Notes: generated by a model not told the origin, from the sequence alone. Positions 30,082 through 43,230 are shown, numbered from the stretch's first letter. The stretch is 64,000 nt of DNA from Siphonodentalium dalli (GCA_032622095.1 CP136061.1:195346935-195410934); one strand, 5' to 3'. Made by a program: numbers and translations.

Positions 30082-30834
30082 CAAATTACTATTGCTTTGG
30101 CTTCGGGGGGGGGGGTGTCATAAATATTTGATTCGAGTCTAGGAACCCACCCATCAAAGCTCAGAGTGATCAGGTATCGATTTTTTAAATATTATTTTTC
30201 ACCTCCTGTACTTTTTAGTGGCCTGGCAAAAAGTCGAAGAAAAGACGGTCTTGGACCAAACTGCAGATGAAGATAGATAACTCTAAAATAAAGTGGCTTT
30301 TTTGACAAACTGGCAAAATTTTGTTGAACATAATGTTGATAAATAACGTTACGGGCAATTTTATATTATAGTTGACTGCTTGGCATTATTTTTGGGCAAA
30401 TTAATCCATTCTTATAACTGAAGCGGCATTTCAAAAAAGTTGTTGTTGTTGTTGGAATCTGATGATATGGGGACCATCAAATCGGATTGAGTGATTAGAT
30501 ATCGATTTTTGAAATCTATTAATTTTCGGATCTGTTGCCCACAAGTTGGCTGAACACGTGATCAAAACGGACAAATTGCGGGTGTAAGATGGATAACTCT
30601 AAAATCAAGTGGTTATTATTGTTAATACTAAGCACTTGATTACCCTTCAAAGCTCAGAGTGATCAGATATCAATTTTTGAAATGTGTTAATTTTCGGAGA
30701 TGTGGGCCACTTCCACGTCTCAAACGGAAAGATTACGTACAAATTGCGGGTGTAAGATGGATAACTCTAAAATCAAGGTTCCTCGACTCGAATCAAATAT
30801 TTTTTGCCCCCGAAGCCAAAGAAATAGTAATTTA
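30082..30834. mobile_element. Family I inverted-repeat element
   Basis: The ends AAATTACTATTGCTTTGGCT and the inverse GAAATAGTAATTT continue as CAAATATTTTTTGCCCCCGAAGCC-type arms (interrupted). Internal blocks AAAGCTCAGAGTGATCAG repeat within it. A partial copy is at 34081-34490. Confidence 0.7.
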
Positions 30835-31281
30835 GGAGTGCTTAATCGGATTGAGTACCTTTGATATCCCAAACAATAACTCAACTGGAAAAATGTAGCA
30901 ATCAACTAAGATTATCGAAAATTACAACCACATTGATAGTATCCTTTCCGAGAACACAACGTGGTATTGCACACAAATGTAAATATTTACTTCTCTCTTC
31001 GGGATGAATTATTGGCCATAAACACCACGGCAATGATTTCGCTAACAATAGTCACATAATGTACTTCGTTTATAACAATGCCGCTATTTTTCTGTCTATT
31101 TTGTTATCAACTGTAAGAAAAAATAACTTATTTTGGTATGATTCTGTGTTATTCTGTTCTGAGCACCTCAGCGGAGTGTTTAAATCATTATAACCTCTCG
31201 GGCCATGGCCAGAATGCCCATTGAATTCGCTTGATTTGAACTTTTTCATCTGTTGGCTCAAACTTTCCAACTTAACACAGT

Positions 31282-31440
31282 CCAAGCAGGGGGGGGGGGG
31301 CATAAAAAAGTTGCGAGATGTGGGGGTGTTTTTTTTACATTGCCATATATTTACACCCACCCACCTTTTCTTGCATTTTTTTTTCATCAAATTTTAGACA
31401 CCCACCCCAAAACCCCAAAGCTTTGTTGGTCCCCTCTGTA
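31282..31440. repeat. G12 run with C/T-rich low-complexity DNA
   Basis: G12 near 31290-31301, then CACCCACCCACC and T tracts, the same style as 22860-23412. Confidence 0.6.
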
Positions 31441-31449
31441 AAAACGACC

Positions 31450-32620
31450 AACCGCTCTATATTGGTCCCTTCTTTGAAAGACCAAATTAAATGTTACTTC
31501 CTGTTTACAAACATGTGCAAGACAAATATTTTCTTGGCTGATAATTATGCGATAATCAGCAGTAATCAGCGATAATCTCAACTAAATTGAACTCTAAGCA
31601 ATCAACAAAGGTAGAATATGATGTGATTATATTGGTAAATTTATAACCCAGCCTATTCATCTGTGAGTAGATGAAAAATATGTTGAATCCCCTGGAATGA
31701 CAACAAAAAATAACTAGGGCCGGTGTCGGGGCCTATAATAGAATGAAAAATTACACAAAATTAAATTTATCTTTTTTTAAGACATCAACCAGCATCAACT
31801 AGTAGGCCTAGAGCCTATAGTAATACCAAAAAGGAAAATGTGCATATGAACCAGTGTACGAATTAGCTTTTATGTATGCCTGCATGACCACCGACCCGAC
31901 GTCGCATTACGACTTGGGACTAGGCCTAAAATAATGTTTAACCCTTTGAGTTTGAACGCGGATGGTCAATTTAGTGCCAAATCCATATACACGGATGTGC
32001 ACTTTAGTAACATGTGACCGTGGAGACGAGGTCACAGTAAGTGTAACGTCATTGTGTTGGTGTAGGGAAGATAACTCCAATTTGGTCTTCTGTTTACAGT
32101 ATACCGGCTGTACTCTTGATTTACTATTATATGTCTACCTGTGTCTACTATATATTATTAACTATACATTATTCTGATACATTATGAGAATAATCAATTT
32201 TAGTATACAAACACTGATACAAATACTTATTTCATACATTACACTCATGCATCAACTAACTGTATGTGTAAAGAGACTGTCATGAAGTACAAGAATTATT
32301 GTAATATTCTGTCATGAGTTGTTAGCTGATATTGTCAGACTGCATTAAGTTCACCCTACCCTAGAGCTATCTGAAGTATTTTTTTATTGAACTACACCGT
32401 GAACTAGACAATTTTCAATATAAAAACTGCCAAGCAAGCTGAAACAGACACAATAAAAAAAAATTGTGCGCAAAAAAAATCAATGAAAATTTTGGAACTT
32501 ATATCAACTTATGGGGGTAATTATAACAATATTGAATGTATTAGTGCTTCTCATATTGCAACAAGCCACAACATATAAACAAATATGTTTAAAACAGTTG
32601 AAAATATGTCAATGAAAAAA
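31450..32620. other. Intergenic DNA, no gene seen
   Basis: No ORF with recognisable similarity and no local repeat family. A/T-rich with ordinary composition. Confidence 0.5.
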
Positions 32621-32639
32621 AAAGTGGTCAAAAACTGTT

Positions 32640-32720
32640 TCCGGCCTCGGGTGCCCACCCACCCCCCCCCCCCCCTCACCTCATGTCTCGTTAAAAAAAT
32701 TCCCCCCCCCCCCCCCCCGG
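32640..32720. repeat. Two poly-C runs
   Basis: Long C runs near 32659-32675 and 32702-32718, separated by CTCACCTCATGTCTCG. Length is likely unstable. Confidence 0.85.
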
Positions 32721-32923
32721 TCCAAGATGACATTTCAGTAACCAATTTTGACTAAAAGGTCAACTGCAAAAGTAGGGTAATATTTAACTCTGTCTGAAAA
32801 CTTCATACTTTGACACTAAATATTGGCTGGATAACTGAACTACATGTATCAGGGTAATCTCAAGACATTTTTCTGTTTGAAATTTCCAGTTTAAAGATGC
32901 ATAATCCGATTAAGCGCCCCTAT

Positions 32924-34080
32924 CTCATATATATTTTGAAGACCTCTTGTTTGTCTGTCTGTCTGTCATTTATACAAATCTACGATTCTCGACCGATCGG
33001 GACGAAACTTGGTATGTGTGTGTAGTTTGACCAGGCGGTCGACGTTGTCGTATTGGCGAGCCCGTGCGGCGCCCGCTTCGCGCATGCGCAGACGAGATCT
33101 CGGAAACGGGTGGAGCTATCGACTTGAAATTTGCTATGTGAATGTATCTTGCCCCGGATACGAATTTTATCAGGTCGCCGAGCCCGTGCGACGCCAGCTT
33201 CGCGGATGCGCAGACGATATCTCGGAAACGGGTGGAGCTATCGACTTGAAATTTGGTATGTGAATGTATCTTGCCCCGTACACTGCCGTACACAAATTTT
33301 ATCGGGTAGCCGAGCCCATGCGACGCCAGCTTCGCGCATGCGCAGACGAGATCTCGGAAACGGGTGGAGCTATCGACTTGAAATTTGCTATGTGAATGTA
33401 TCTTGCCCCGGATACAAATTTTATCGGGTCGCCGAGCCCGTGCGACGCAGCTTCGCGCATGCGCAGACCAGATCTCGGAAACGGGTGGAGCTATCGACTT
33501 GAAATTTGGTTTTTGAATAGCCCGGACAACGTTGGGCTCATCGGCTAGTCTCATATATATTTTGAAGACCTCTGTTTGTCTGTCTGTCTGTATGTCTGTC
33601 ATTTATACAAATCTACGATTCTCGACCGATCGGGACGAAACTTGGTATGTGTGTGTAGTTTGACTAGGCGGTCGTCGTTGTCGTATTGGCGAGCCCGTGC
33701 GGCGCCCGCTTCACGCATGCGCAGACGAGATCTCGGAAACGGGTGGAGCTATCGACTTGAAATTTGGTATGTGAATGTATCTTGCCCCGGATACGAATGT
33801 TATCGGGTCGCCGAGCCCGTGCGACGCCAGCTTCGAGCATGCGCAGACGAGATCTCGGAAACGGGTGGAGCTATCAACTTGAAATTTGGTATGTGAATGT
33901 ATCTTGCCCCGTACACTGCCGTACACTGCCCCGGATACGAATTTTATCGGGTCGCCGAGCCCATGCGACGCCAGCTTCACGCATGCGCAGACCAGATCTC
34001 GGAAACGGGTAGAGCTATCGACTTGTTTTAAAAAAAATTGTTTTTTGAATAGCCCGGACAACGTCGGGCTCATCGGCTAG
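32924..34080 (+). repeat. GC-rich minisatellite in two blocks
   Basis: Block 1 (32924-33549) and block 2 (33550-34080) both start CTCATATATATTTTGAAGAC plus TGTC repeats and end AGCCCGGACAACGT..GGGCTCATCGGCTAG. Within each, a ~125-bp unit recurs three or four times (GCGCATGCGCAGAC, ATCTCGGAAACGGGTGGAGC, CTTGCCCCG). ORFs on both strands arise from the repeat and are not genes. Confidence 0.9.
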
Positions 34081-34490
34081 TTACTATTTATTTGGATTCG
34101 GGGTAAAAAATATTTGATTCAAGTCAAGAAACCCACCTATCAAAGCTCAGAGTTATTAGATATCGATATTTGACATCTATTAGTTTTCTCCATCGAGAAT
34201 TATTAGTGGCCCAGTAAACAGTCAACGAGGCGACGGTCTCGGACCACATTGCGGATGAAGATGGATTACTCTAAAATCAAGAGGCTTTCTGTTGGTAATA
34301 AGGGCAAATTTCGTCGAACATAATGTTGATAAATAAAACATTTCAGGCAATTTTATACTATAGTTGACAGTGGTTAGCATTATTTTTGGGCAATTAATCA
34401 TTCTGATAACTGAAGCCGCATTTCTAAAAATGTTGTTGGAATCTGGTTATATGGGGACCATCGAATCTGATTGAGTACCTTTAATTATGT
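34081..34490. mobile_element. Family I element, truncated
   Basis: It begins TTACTATTTATTTGGATTCG directly after the minisatellite and matches the left part of 30082-30834 (AAATATTTGATTC, AAAGCTCAGAGTTATTAG). Confidence 0.65.
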
Positions 34491-35213
34491 TGATTCAGAC
34501 ATGAAATTTCCAACTGTTGAAAGTTATGACCACCCCTGTTTATGAGCAGATGGGAGGTGGTGACCTGATGTTCTGGTCACCGTGTCCTGGACTGCCAAAC
34601 TTATCAAACTGAATGACACCAGCCAGGTCGGCAGATTCATTACACAGACAGTTTTTCAACATCGGTCATTAATTATACTCATGAACATTCCAAATACTTA
34701 AGGCAAGGGTGCAGACAAGAGAACACAGACAGGACAGAACATTGTGATCAACTTGAATGTAAATACATGCATTTGTGTAGGGGGCACTGGGGCTGCCCCC
34801 CCCCCCCCCGCACCCTCTTGCAACACTGACAAATGAAGAACATGATCAAGGCTATAATTAAAGGGGCATATAAACACCCAATTTAGCATTTGTTGAAAAC
34901 CTAGTAATTATTCACTTTAAATTATTGGATGTTCCAGGACCAATATAGATCAGCTAAATGCATGAAATAATTATGTATGGACTACATGTCAAATATATAT
35001 TTCAGAGTCTTATAGAAGTAACAGAAATTATCGATTCAATTGGAGAAAAAAGGACATTTTTTCTGAAGTGAGTGACAATATAAAAAAGTTTCGCCTGCTA
35101 CTGTAAAATCCATGAACACTTGGATGTATATAGGTAATCAATGTTCACATTTCGAGGTCGATTTTTTAAAACAATTTAAAAAAAGTTTTAATGAAATATT
35201 GTCAACCTTTACA
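34491..35213. other. Intergenic DNA with a C run
   Basis: A C run lies near 34796-34809; no gene or known local repeat was seen otherwise. Confidence 0.5.
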
Positions 35214-35695
35214 TTAAAGGCCCACTTAATTTTCGAACCCCCAGATGACATATATAAAATATATGCCATATTATATACCATTTGAAAGATGAAGCTCCAA
35301 AACATTGTATTATCAACTTATCCAGTGTAATAAACGGAACATGTTTTGTTAAGTTACCAACTTGTTTTTGTCACCTAGATTGTAGTAAAAAGTGTAATAT
35401 TTTCCAATGGAGGGGAGCAACTCTATGTCTGAAAGATAGAGTTATTCCCCTTCCATTGAAAATTCATATTTAGTTTGAATTTTGTTGCATTCTGGGAGCC
35501 AAAACGGGGGTAACCATTCTATGATTTCAGCTGTTTTCTATTTCTCTATGGGCATCTTCTGAGACACAGATGTTTCAAATGGTGATGAATTATAGTATTT
35601 GTTAAGCATATTTTATGGCATTTATTGTTATTAAAACCGAAAATCAAGTCACTACAAACAATAATCGGTGACTCGAAAATTAAGTGGGCCTTTAA
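35214..35695. mobile_element. Family F element, complete, TTAA-flanked
   Basis: The ends are TTAAAGGCCCACTTAATTTT and the inverse AAAATTAAGTGGGCCTTTAA; total 482 bp. No transposase ORF. Confidence 0.85.
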
Positions 35696-36293
35696 TGACC
35701 GTTCGTGCGGAAACATCTAGTCTTTTCAGAGTCTGTCAACTGAGTTTGACTAATTCGGCCATAATTAGTGTGTGTAATTGTCGACTTATTTTGACCCCTA
35801 GAACACGACATTTAGTAATTACGAGGTTTAATTTCAGGCTTGAATGTTGTATTACGTTTTAACTTGAACTAATTGAAGCCATGCACTTGTTTTCTGTATT
35901 TTCTCTAACATAATGTACAACCATAGAGTTGAAACCCGAGGTCATCAAATGACACTCGGGTGTATGTATTACTATAATTTCACCAGCGTAACAAACGCAA
36001 TGTCACGAACGCGCACTTTCAACAGTACCATACATCATAATCGGTGGCATTTGCGGTAACACTGGGAATTCTTCGCCAGTTGTTTGCAGTCGGATATTTC
36101 CCCGGGTCACCATGATCGGTAGATATATATGGTACTAAATGATGCCTATATGTCTATAAACAGTGACGGTTTATGACTCATTTATAATACGATATTACTG
36201 GCTACGATTGGTGAACGACGGACCCCCTAAAAACCAGTGGCGATTTTTGTTGAGAAATCTCTTGGAAGGATTTAGTATTTTCCGCGCGTTTCC
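35696..36293 (+). other. Upstream region of the UROC1-like gene
   Basis: This stretch must hold the 5' UTR and promoter of the gene starting at 36294. No convincing TATA box or initiator was picked out. Confidence 0.45.
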
Positions 36294-36419
36294 ATGGCAT
36301 CAATGAAGGAGATATGCGAGGGGATTGTGACCGACCCGTTGCCTCCGCGACGCCCGCGCGACGAAACAGTGCCACACGCACCTATCAGGAACCCGGGTCT
36401 GACCCCGGACGAAGAACGG
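36294..36419 (+). CDS. UROC1: Urocanate hydratase (UROC1-like), first coding exon
   Basis: ATG at 36294 opens 42 codons ending at a GTAAGT donor (36420). The peptide starts MASMKEICEGIVTDPLPPR and contains VPHAPIRNPGLTPDEER, closely matching the animal urocanase N-terminus (VPHAPVR-x-P-x-L-S-P). Urocanase hydrates urocanate to imidazolone propionate in histidine breakdown, in the cytosol with tightly bound NAD+. This exon holds only the N-terminal lead-in. The catalytic exons were not found to the right, so the first intron is either over 27 kb or the gene is broken. A 60-100-codon ORF on the opposite strand is a shadow. The composition is GC-richer than its surroundings. Confidence 0.82.
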
Positions 36420-37919
36420 GTAAGTGAAATAAAAGTATACATGCGCCTTACTATTTTTATTAGTGGGGGTGAGATAATTTGACCCCAACCTCCTCTCAAA
36501 AAATTATGTAAGTTAATAAAATAAATGGAGGGGTGATGGGTCCACAAAAATGGGGAAAATGGATTATGTCTCTTGTCTGAAATCTGTTTACGACCCTACC
36601 CCTTCCACCGCATTCATAAATTATAAGCGGTTATCCACTTCCCACAAACGCTCTTTACTTGACAACAATTACACTTTTAATTAATGTTCCATGTCGAAGA
36701 AAGAGATGTGTTTTTCTATATAAGATGATGTATTCTATAACTTCAACGAGTCGTCCGAGCCATATAGGGTTCGTGCAGGTGTGTGTATAGTATAATAACA
36801 AATAGATCATATAGGCCTACCGGTAGGCCTATACCTATCGAGCTGTTTTCATCACCACGCAACATTCTAAACGCGACATGAAACGCGATACATTACCAAC
36901 TAGGTTTAATCTGAATCCAGAAGATAGCCAGTCTAGCTTTAATTCAGTACTGTAAAGATATTAAAATTTATTTCTGAAGCTATAGAAAATATGTCATGTG
37001 GTCAAATGCGCCATTCAGACTACGGGAGATAACTGTATTTAAATTTAAATCATTTCTTTTCTGAGCGTTACACTCTTGAATTTGTCAGTTTTCTTTGTGA
37101 TTGTTCAAGAATAAACTAATACAGTTGGCTACTTCATGCCTGGGTTAATCAACAATTTTCTTAATTGCCAAAATCTTTCTACAATTTTACTTTGGCTAAC
37201 ATATTTCCCTCTCATACTTACACACCACTAACTTAACGGTTATTTCGGATACTTGTGGAACCAATATACTTTACTCGTGGATACTAATCCAACAATCGCT
37301 ACGGATAGCTGGGGTCACGGGCTTCCATTTCGGGAGTGCCCCTAACAGGGTTGGATCTGGTTTCTGTGACCACCGTGATTCTCATGCTAGTGGTAATTTT
37401 TAGAGCCGCTGGTGCGGCTATACATTATGTTTTGAAGCGTGTTATTCGATTATCATCAACTCATTCCTTGTAGTAATTCATTTCGGCCAATTTGGGTGGT
37501 TTTTCATCTGATGTGTGTGTCGGAATAAATGAGGTGGGGAATTTCTGTAAATGTTAGCCCAAACTACATTTCCAAGTAACGATGGTTTTGTTGTTTATTT
37601 TGAGGAATCATACCACATCAGATGAATTCAGCCCAAATATATTAACAGTTGTCATGTAAAACATTTGCAGTAGGTTAGCGTTATTTGGTATTTGCGGATG
37701 TCGTTTAACATGGGGAAAATAGACTACTACGCTTGAACGGGCATGTGCATTTGTCGTTTTTTAATGTATAGCAACTTGATAATCAATAACAGAGGCCTTC
37801 TCTGTCAAATACAGTCGCTCTATTTACGATATTAATTGGGGAACTTTCTAAATTAAACTACGCACAAACGGATACCTGCTGATAATCAAGGAAGCTTGCT
37901 CACGATTATAAAAGATGCC
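36420..37919 (+). other. Putative first intron of UROC1, no second exon seen
   Basis: Scanned for the expected continuation (LALRNALRYFP-like) without success. No local repeat family recognised here. Confidence 0.45.
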
Positions 37920-37924
37920 GGAAA

Positions 37925-38395
37925 CCTGGGCCAGCTCGGGACACACTATACAGCGTATGCCGAGGCCGAGACCGGCTCGGAATAAAAGGTGTATATATGG
38001 CGTTTGGTCCGTTGTTTCTCAATGAATATTATTGAAATATGTCCGGGCTGGGACATGGAATACAGTAACGTTTGATTTGTTTTTTAAATTCACAAATTTG
38101 TTGATTTTATTCAACTTTTTCGTTCTGAAACACACTATAAAGTGTATGCGGCCGGCTCCAAAATAAAAGGTGTAAGCGGACTTGATGTCGCATTATCTTC
38201 TTTGTTTATAAATGGACATGACTGAAATTTAGTACACATGTACGGGTTATGACATGGAAAACATTAACGTTTGAATTGTTATTAAATTTACAAATTTGTT
38301 GATTTTATTCAACTTTTCGTTCTTTCATTCTATAAAGTGTAAGCGGCCGGCTCCATTTAAAAGGTGTAAGCGGCCTATGTGCTTAGTGTTATAGG
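37925..38395 (+). repeat. Tandem repeat of about 195 bp, three diverged units
   Basis: Each unit carries CACTATA-AGTGTATGC then GGCCGGCTC and AATAAAAGGTGTA; units 2 and 3 also share TTGTTGATTTTATTCAACTT. Unit cores start near 37942, 38128 and 38327. Confidence 0.75.
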
Positions 38396-38835
38396 CAATC
38401 GGATTAACTAATTGGCGACTCTAAACTATTGTGTTTTGGGGTATTTGGGTTTTTTTGTGAAATAATAATTTAGAAAGTGAATACATTTATTTTAAGTGAT
38501 AACTTTATTTAATCATAATAAACACATAAAATATAATAACAAACATGAGACATACATGATTTATAAACTGTTAACAAAAGATATCAAACTCAATACATGG
38601 CAAAGATGACTCGGTGAAGTTTATAAAGTGCACATAAAAATATTAAGGAAAGAATCTTTTTAAGGAAGCTGATAAAATTAAATTTTAATTAAATTTAAAT
38701 TTAAAAGTGGTAATTATTAATTTACTGTTTTAAATATAAAAATATTATTGAAATTATTATGTCAATTTTGTTAATTAATTATTAATTTACTTTTTTTAAA
38801 TATAAACTTTATTATTCATATATATTGTTGTCACC

Positions 38836-39165
38836 GATTTAAGTTGTCTTTTGTCTATAAAAATAAAATATTCTGTCGATATATAGTTTCATCATTGTGC
38901 AGTCGAAACATCCACAGCAGTCTTACAAAAATCAACTTTTCTGGTTTTGCATTTTTTATGTATAGAATGCAGCAAAAAGGGAGATAGCTTGCCAAATGTC
39001 ATTAAAACATCGATAAATCTGGTGTATAGATCGAAATTGGGTACAAATTTCGGGATTGAAAAAAGACCACACAATGATGAAACTCTCAAAGTTATCGGGG
39101 CGGAAATGCCCTTAACAACAATTTTTTCAATCCCATCATTTTATATACAAAAGACAACCTAAATC
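38836..39165. mobile_element. Inverted-repeat element (MITE-like)
   Basis: GATTTAAGTTGTCTTTTGT at 38836-38854 pairs with ACAAAAGACAACCTAAATC at 39147-39165 (18 of 19). Nothing coding between. Confidence 0.6.
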
Positions 39166-39172
39166 TGTTGAA

Positions 39173-40194
39173 CAAGGAGAGGTGTTAACAATTAAAGTGC
39201 AAGATAACTAGTTGTGACTGGTATGCAAAAATTAGGCATTTCGATTACACCCTTTTACGACCGGGTAGCATCATGTCGCACGTTCCTAACATGATTTTCA
39301 CGTGCCACAAATGTACATTTTTATATTTCCACTGCCAATATTGCTACTTGTGCTAACAAATATTTATTAAAATGGTCAAATGTCACAGTCAATATATGAG
39401 CTGCATTAGATCATCCTACAAATAGTCCTTGAATGTCCAAATGTTTGACAGGTCCGCTTGTTTGTTATCTTAACTTGCATTTCAACTATCATAAGTAACC
39501 ATGAAAAACCCCCACACTCTTTTGTTAATGGTAGTCTTTTATATTTTTAAACTATAGATTAACTATATAGTTTACAATGTGCTAGAATTTATCCAAAATA
39601 CGACAAATTGTATCTTGTTTTAGTGGAAATAAGTCACATGATAGCATGTTCCAGAAAATAACACAATATAACACAGTATAAACAGTATACACCTTATACA
39701 CAATCATACACCTCTACCAGCCTGAGAAAAAAAAATAGAATATCGGAATCTGAGAGGTGCCACCCAGCACCGAACATGAAACTGTAAATTCTATGAATTC
39801 GGTAGGCCATATTGCCGATTTGCTTAGATTAATCGACTGGCGGATTTCAGCGTCGACTTGTTTAATAATCGAGTCGACGCCGATTAGTCAAATAATTGTT
39901 TCAACACTAGTCAGAAACCATATATGCCTTGTGTAACAACAGTGAACTACTTGAAAAGGATCGATTGAACTTGAGAAGGATTGGTTTTGCAACAAATATG
40001 TACTGACAGTATCATTATTATTATGACGTATATAGTTGTCAGCAGCTTTTGAGATAAACTACATGTAGGTCACTGCGGATGGTCAGTTGAGCTCTTGATC
40101 TGCATGGCAGGTGTTACACATGTGGCAATCAAAGAGTAATTACATGGAGTAATAACTGGATTTCCTTATAATCTTATATAGCCATCAACGTTTT
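39173..40194. other. No feature seen
   Basis: No exon, local repeat family or strong structure recognised. Confidence 0.45.
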
Positions 40195-40560
40195 CCGAGT
40201 TTTGATGAAAAACATGGGCGCCAATGACCATCTTCGATTTTATTCTTTCCATGATTCAATAATTTGGTATACCCTACTTGTCCAATCGTTAATAAACTTC
40301 ATATGGATCTTCGGGATAACAACAAGATGGGAGTAGTGTATTTTTTCCGAATTTCGTTAAAAAAAATGCCACTGACAGCGATTTTAGATCAGATCACAGC
40401 ACAGATCACAGTCCACTTCACTCATCCGATCATCTCCAAACTTCATATTTATCTTGATATTGATCTATTAGATGAGAGCTATCAAATATTTTTTGAATTT
40501 CATAGGAAAAAATGGTCGCCAGCGGCCATATTGCATTTACGTTATATGTTATCGCGTCAT
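40195..40560 (+). repeat. Family K repeat, two units
   Basis: A ~160-bp unit with CCAATCGTTAATAAACTTCA, a GATCTT-GGGATAA segment, TCCGAATTTCGTTAAAAAA and GGTCGCCAGCGGCCAT. Related units occur at 41590-41990 and inside both arms of the giant element. Confidence 0.65.
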
Positions 40561-40796
40561 GTCGATATCTAGTATTACTTAGAGATTTCAGCTTTCCAGA
40601 TTCATAATTGCTCCATTGACTGTAACCGATGAAATTACACCCCCTCGTCGGATAGAGTGTCACTGAAACTTTATTTTGTCAGACTGCCTGTAGTCACTGA
40701 TTATATGTGGAAATAATCTGTAATAAGATGTAGCACTGTTTTATTTTATATTTACATGTAGTGCTGTTTTTTATACAACAATTCCATCCAGGCTTC

Positions 40797-40905
40797 TCAA
40801 CGGTACCGTGTCGGTACGCAGTACCGGTATCGCCGGTACTCGGGCATTTTTGCGGTACCGATACTGGTGTGCAGTACCGCCGGTACTCGGTACCGTGGTT
40901 GCATA
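40797..40905 (+). repeat. GGTACCG-rich array
   Basis: GGTACCG, CGGTAC and GTACCG occur about ten times in 100 bp (for example CAACGGTACCGTGTCGGTAC), an overlapping KpnI-site-like array. Confidence 0.75.
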
Positions 40906-41589
40906 TATGCACATTCGTAGATCAGTAGGCTGTTTGGCAAAATACAGTAGTATCAAGTTTCGCTCTTTAAACTACACGCGATGTACATCGATCGTGATTG
41001 TATTCATGGAGCGAGAGGTCGGTCTCCGAAGGGTGCATGGGTCCTGGGTTTTATGTGTCTATTATAACTCTTCAATGGTTAAATTCCAATTTTTTGAAAG
41101 CACGGCATTGTGATATTGTTTTAATCTTGTGATTGGAACTTGGGATTGCAACTTATGTCTTTGCCTTTATTATTGCCCAGTTGTGGCAATTATACACTAA
41201 ACCCAGTTATAATTTCTTATCATTTATTCACCAACAACCCCACCCACAAGTATGGCCCCACACGTTTTGATTAATCACATACACACGTACCCGTTCACAT
41301 GTCGTATCCGTTTTCAAATAAGGTCGACCATTTTGAATTTAAATGGGACCCATGGAACCTTCAGGTATAGAATCAAATTGGGAACGAATATCCACGAACC
41401 GTGCACAATGTAATTTGCTGAATAGACATGATAGTTCATATTTGGTATAGGAACTCGTGGAGAGAAATTGTTGCCTAACTTGACTCATTATTGTATACAT
41501 TTAAAATGGCCGACCGCGTGACTTTGCAAATACATTTATTATGATTGAATATTGTGAAGTGAAAACCACCGATGTGTGTCGCGTTACGG

Positions 41590-41990
41590 AAGTTGATCTT
41601 GAATTTTACTATTTTTATGGCTAAATAATATGGTTGATCCTACAGACGACACCCCTTGTCCGATCGTCACCAGATTCCACAATTATCTTATGGATAACCA
41701 GGATGAGAGTAATCTAATTTTTCCGAATTTCGTTAAAAAACATGACCACAGGCAGCAATTTTGTATCTTACTATTTGCATGACTGAATTCTTTAGCACCT
41801 GTACAGACCACATCCCTCATCTGATAGTCACCAAACATCATATAGATCTTCGGGGTGACCATCAGATGGGAGCTATCGAATGCTTTGAATTTCTTTGGAA
41901 AACATTGTCGCCAGCAGTCATCTTCTATTTTGGTTTTTATATACATGTATATCTCTTCATGCGGATAGCCAGTATTACTTAGGTAGTTCA
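41590..41990 (+). repeat. Family K repeat, two units
   Basis: TTGTCCGATCGTCACCAGAT and TCATCTGATAGTCACCAAAC head two units, each followed by a GATAACC/GGTGACC-AGATG segment and a TTCG/CTTTGGAAAA-CAT end. Confidence 0.65.
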
Positions 41991-42594
41991 ACTTTCCGCA
42001 TTCCTGTCATCATTTGAAATATAAAAATTTACCTGATACATGTAGTCCAATGAAAATTAACAAGCGTCCATAAATTAAATTTACCTATGATCCTATTATT
42101 CCACACAATCACATGCACCCTTCAAAATTTTGTTTCGTCGTATCTATTTTTAATGACCCCTATGGTAATATTGATATAGATACATTTGTCAAACATTTCT
42201 TTGTACAATATACAGGTATATAGTTTGTAACTAAATCTAGAAATATATAATACTAGCTGATGTACTCGACTTCGTTCGGGCTAGTTAGGGATTTCTTTGT
42301 GATCGCCTCCATCTGGGCAGTGCCCGGTATATACAGCGTCTGGGCAAACTATTGTTCAATTGGTCCAGAAACATGCCTATATCAGCACGTTCGAGGATAT
42401 GGTCCCACGTTAAATTGAACCCGTCCATATTGCTCCCGGGATCAAAGTAGTCCTACACACAAAATTTTAGTCGGATCGGTCAAGGTCCAGAAACATGCCT
42501 ATATGAGCGAGGTCAAGTTGACACGTTAAATACCAAATCCGAGTCGATTCGGCCGAGCAGTGTTCGAGTCTATAACACACATATAGATACATGC

Positions 42595-42650
42595 ATTCAC
42601 ACACACATACACCCCCCCCCCCCCACACACACACACACACACATGCATGC
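42595..42650. repeat. CA microsatellite with a C run
   Basis: CACACACATACA, C14 and CACACACACACACACA lie side by side. Confidence 0.85.
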
Positions 42651-42779
42651 AGATATTCCAAAATGTATAATATAGATAGCTACAAGAATTATATGATAAA
42701 TAGTTCACGGGCGACCTGATGCATGCATCTTAGTTTTCTTGTTCACCTTTTGTCACGGACATCAAGATAGCGCCAGCTA

Positions 42780-43230
42780 GGTTACACTGGTGTAAATGTT
42801 TTCCATAGGCACAGTGCTAACATTTTAGCGTATCCTGTTGGCTATATCAATATTGGGTCCAATTTTTTTTTTTAAATCTGAAATATTGACATTTGGGGAA
42901 ACTTTTTACACAAAAAAATCATGTCTGTCTAGCAGGGAATTCCCATTTAAATGTTGTGTTTTCGTAACTAGTGTCAGATCCGCATAAAAAAATACTGTCA
43001 TATTTTAGACCACACCAAAAAATTCAAACTTCACTACAAAGGGTTAATTACTGTGCCAATGGCTATTTTACCTATGGGAAATCATAGGGAAGAGGTGTGA
43101 TGATTTTGTTTATGCAAAAAGCACACAAGGCTATTGACCAATCAGGGCCCAGTGTCTATTTTATTCTCTCCTATATATTCTCCCGCATCCGCTAGATGTC
43201 ACTCGGAACCTTATTTACACCAGTGTAACC
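42780..43230. mobile_element. Inverted-repeat element, 18-bp perfect ends
   Basis: GGTTACACTGGTGTAAAT at 42780-42797 pairs perfectly with ATTTACACCAGTGTAACC at 43213-43230. Both sit in similar flanks (AGCTAG / CGCTAACC). No ORF inside. Confidence 0.65.

Noticed and set aside
32970-33602. 210-codon minus-strand ORF, the longest in the window
   Set aside because: It is produced by the minisatellite unit and is open on both strands; no domain is recognisable.
36272-36547. Reverse-strand ORFs over the UROC1 exon
   Set aside because: They are antisense shadows of the GC-rich exon; the + strand exon has family similarity and a good donor.
40264-40572. 102-codon ORF in the family K repeat
   Set aside because: It spans two repeat units and has counterparts in other frames in other copies.
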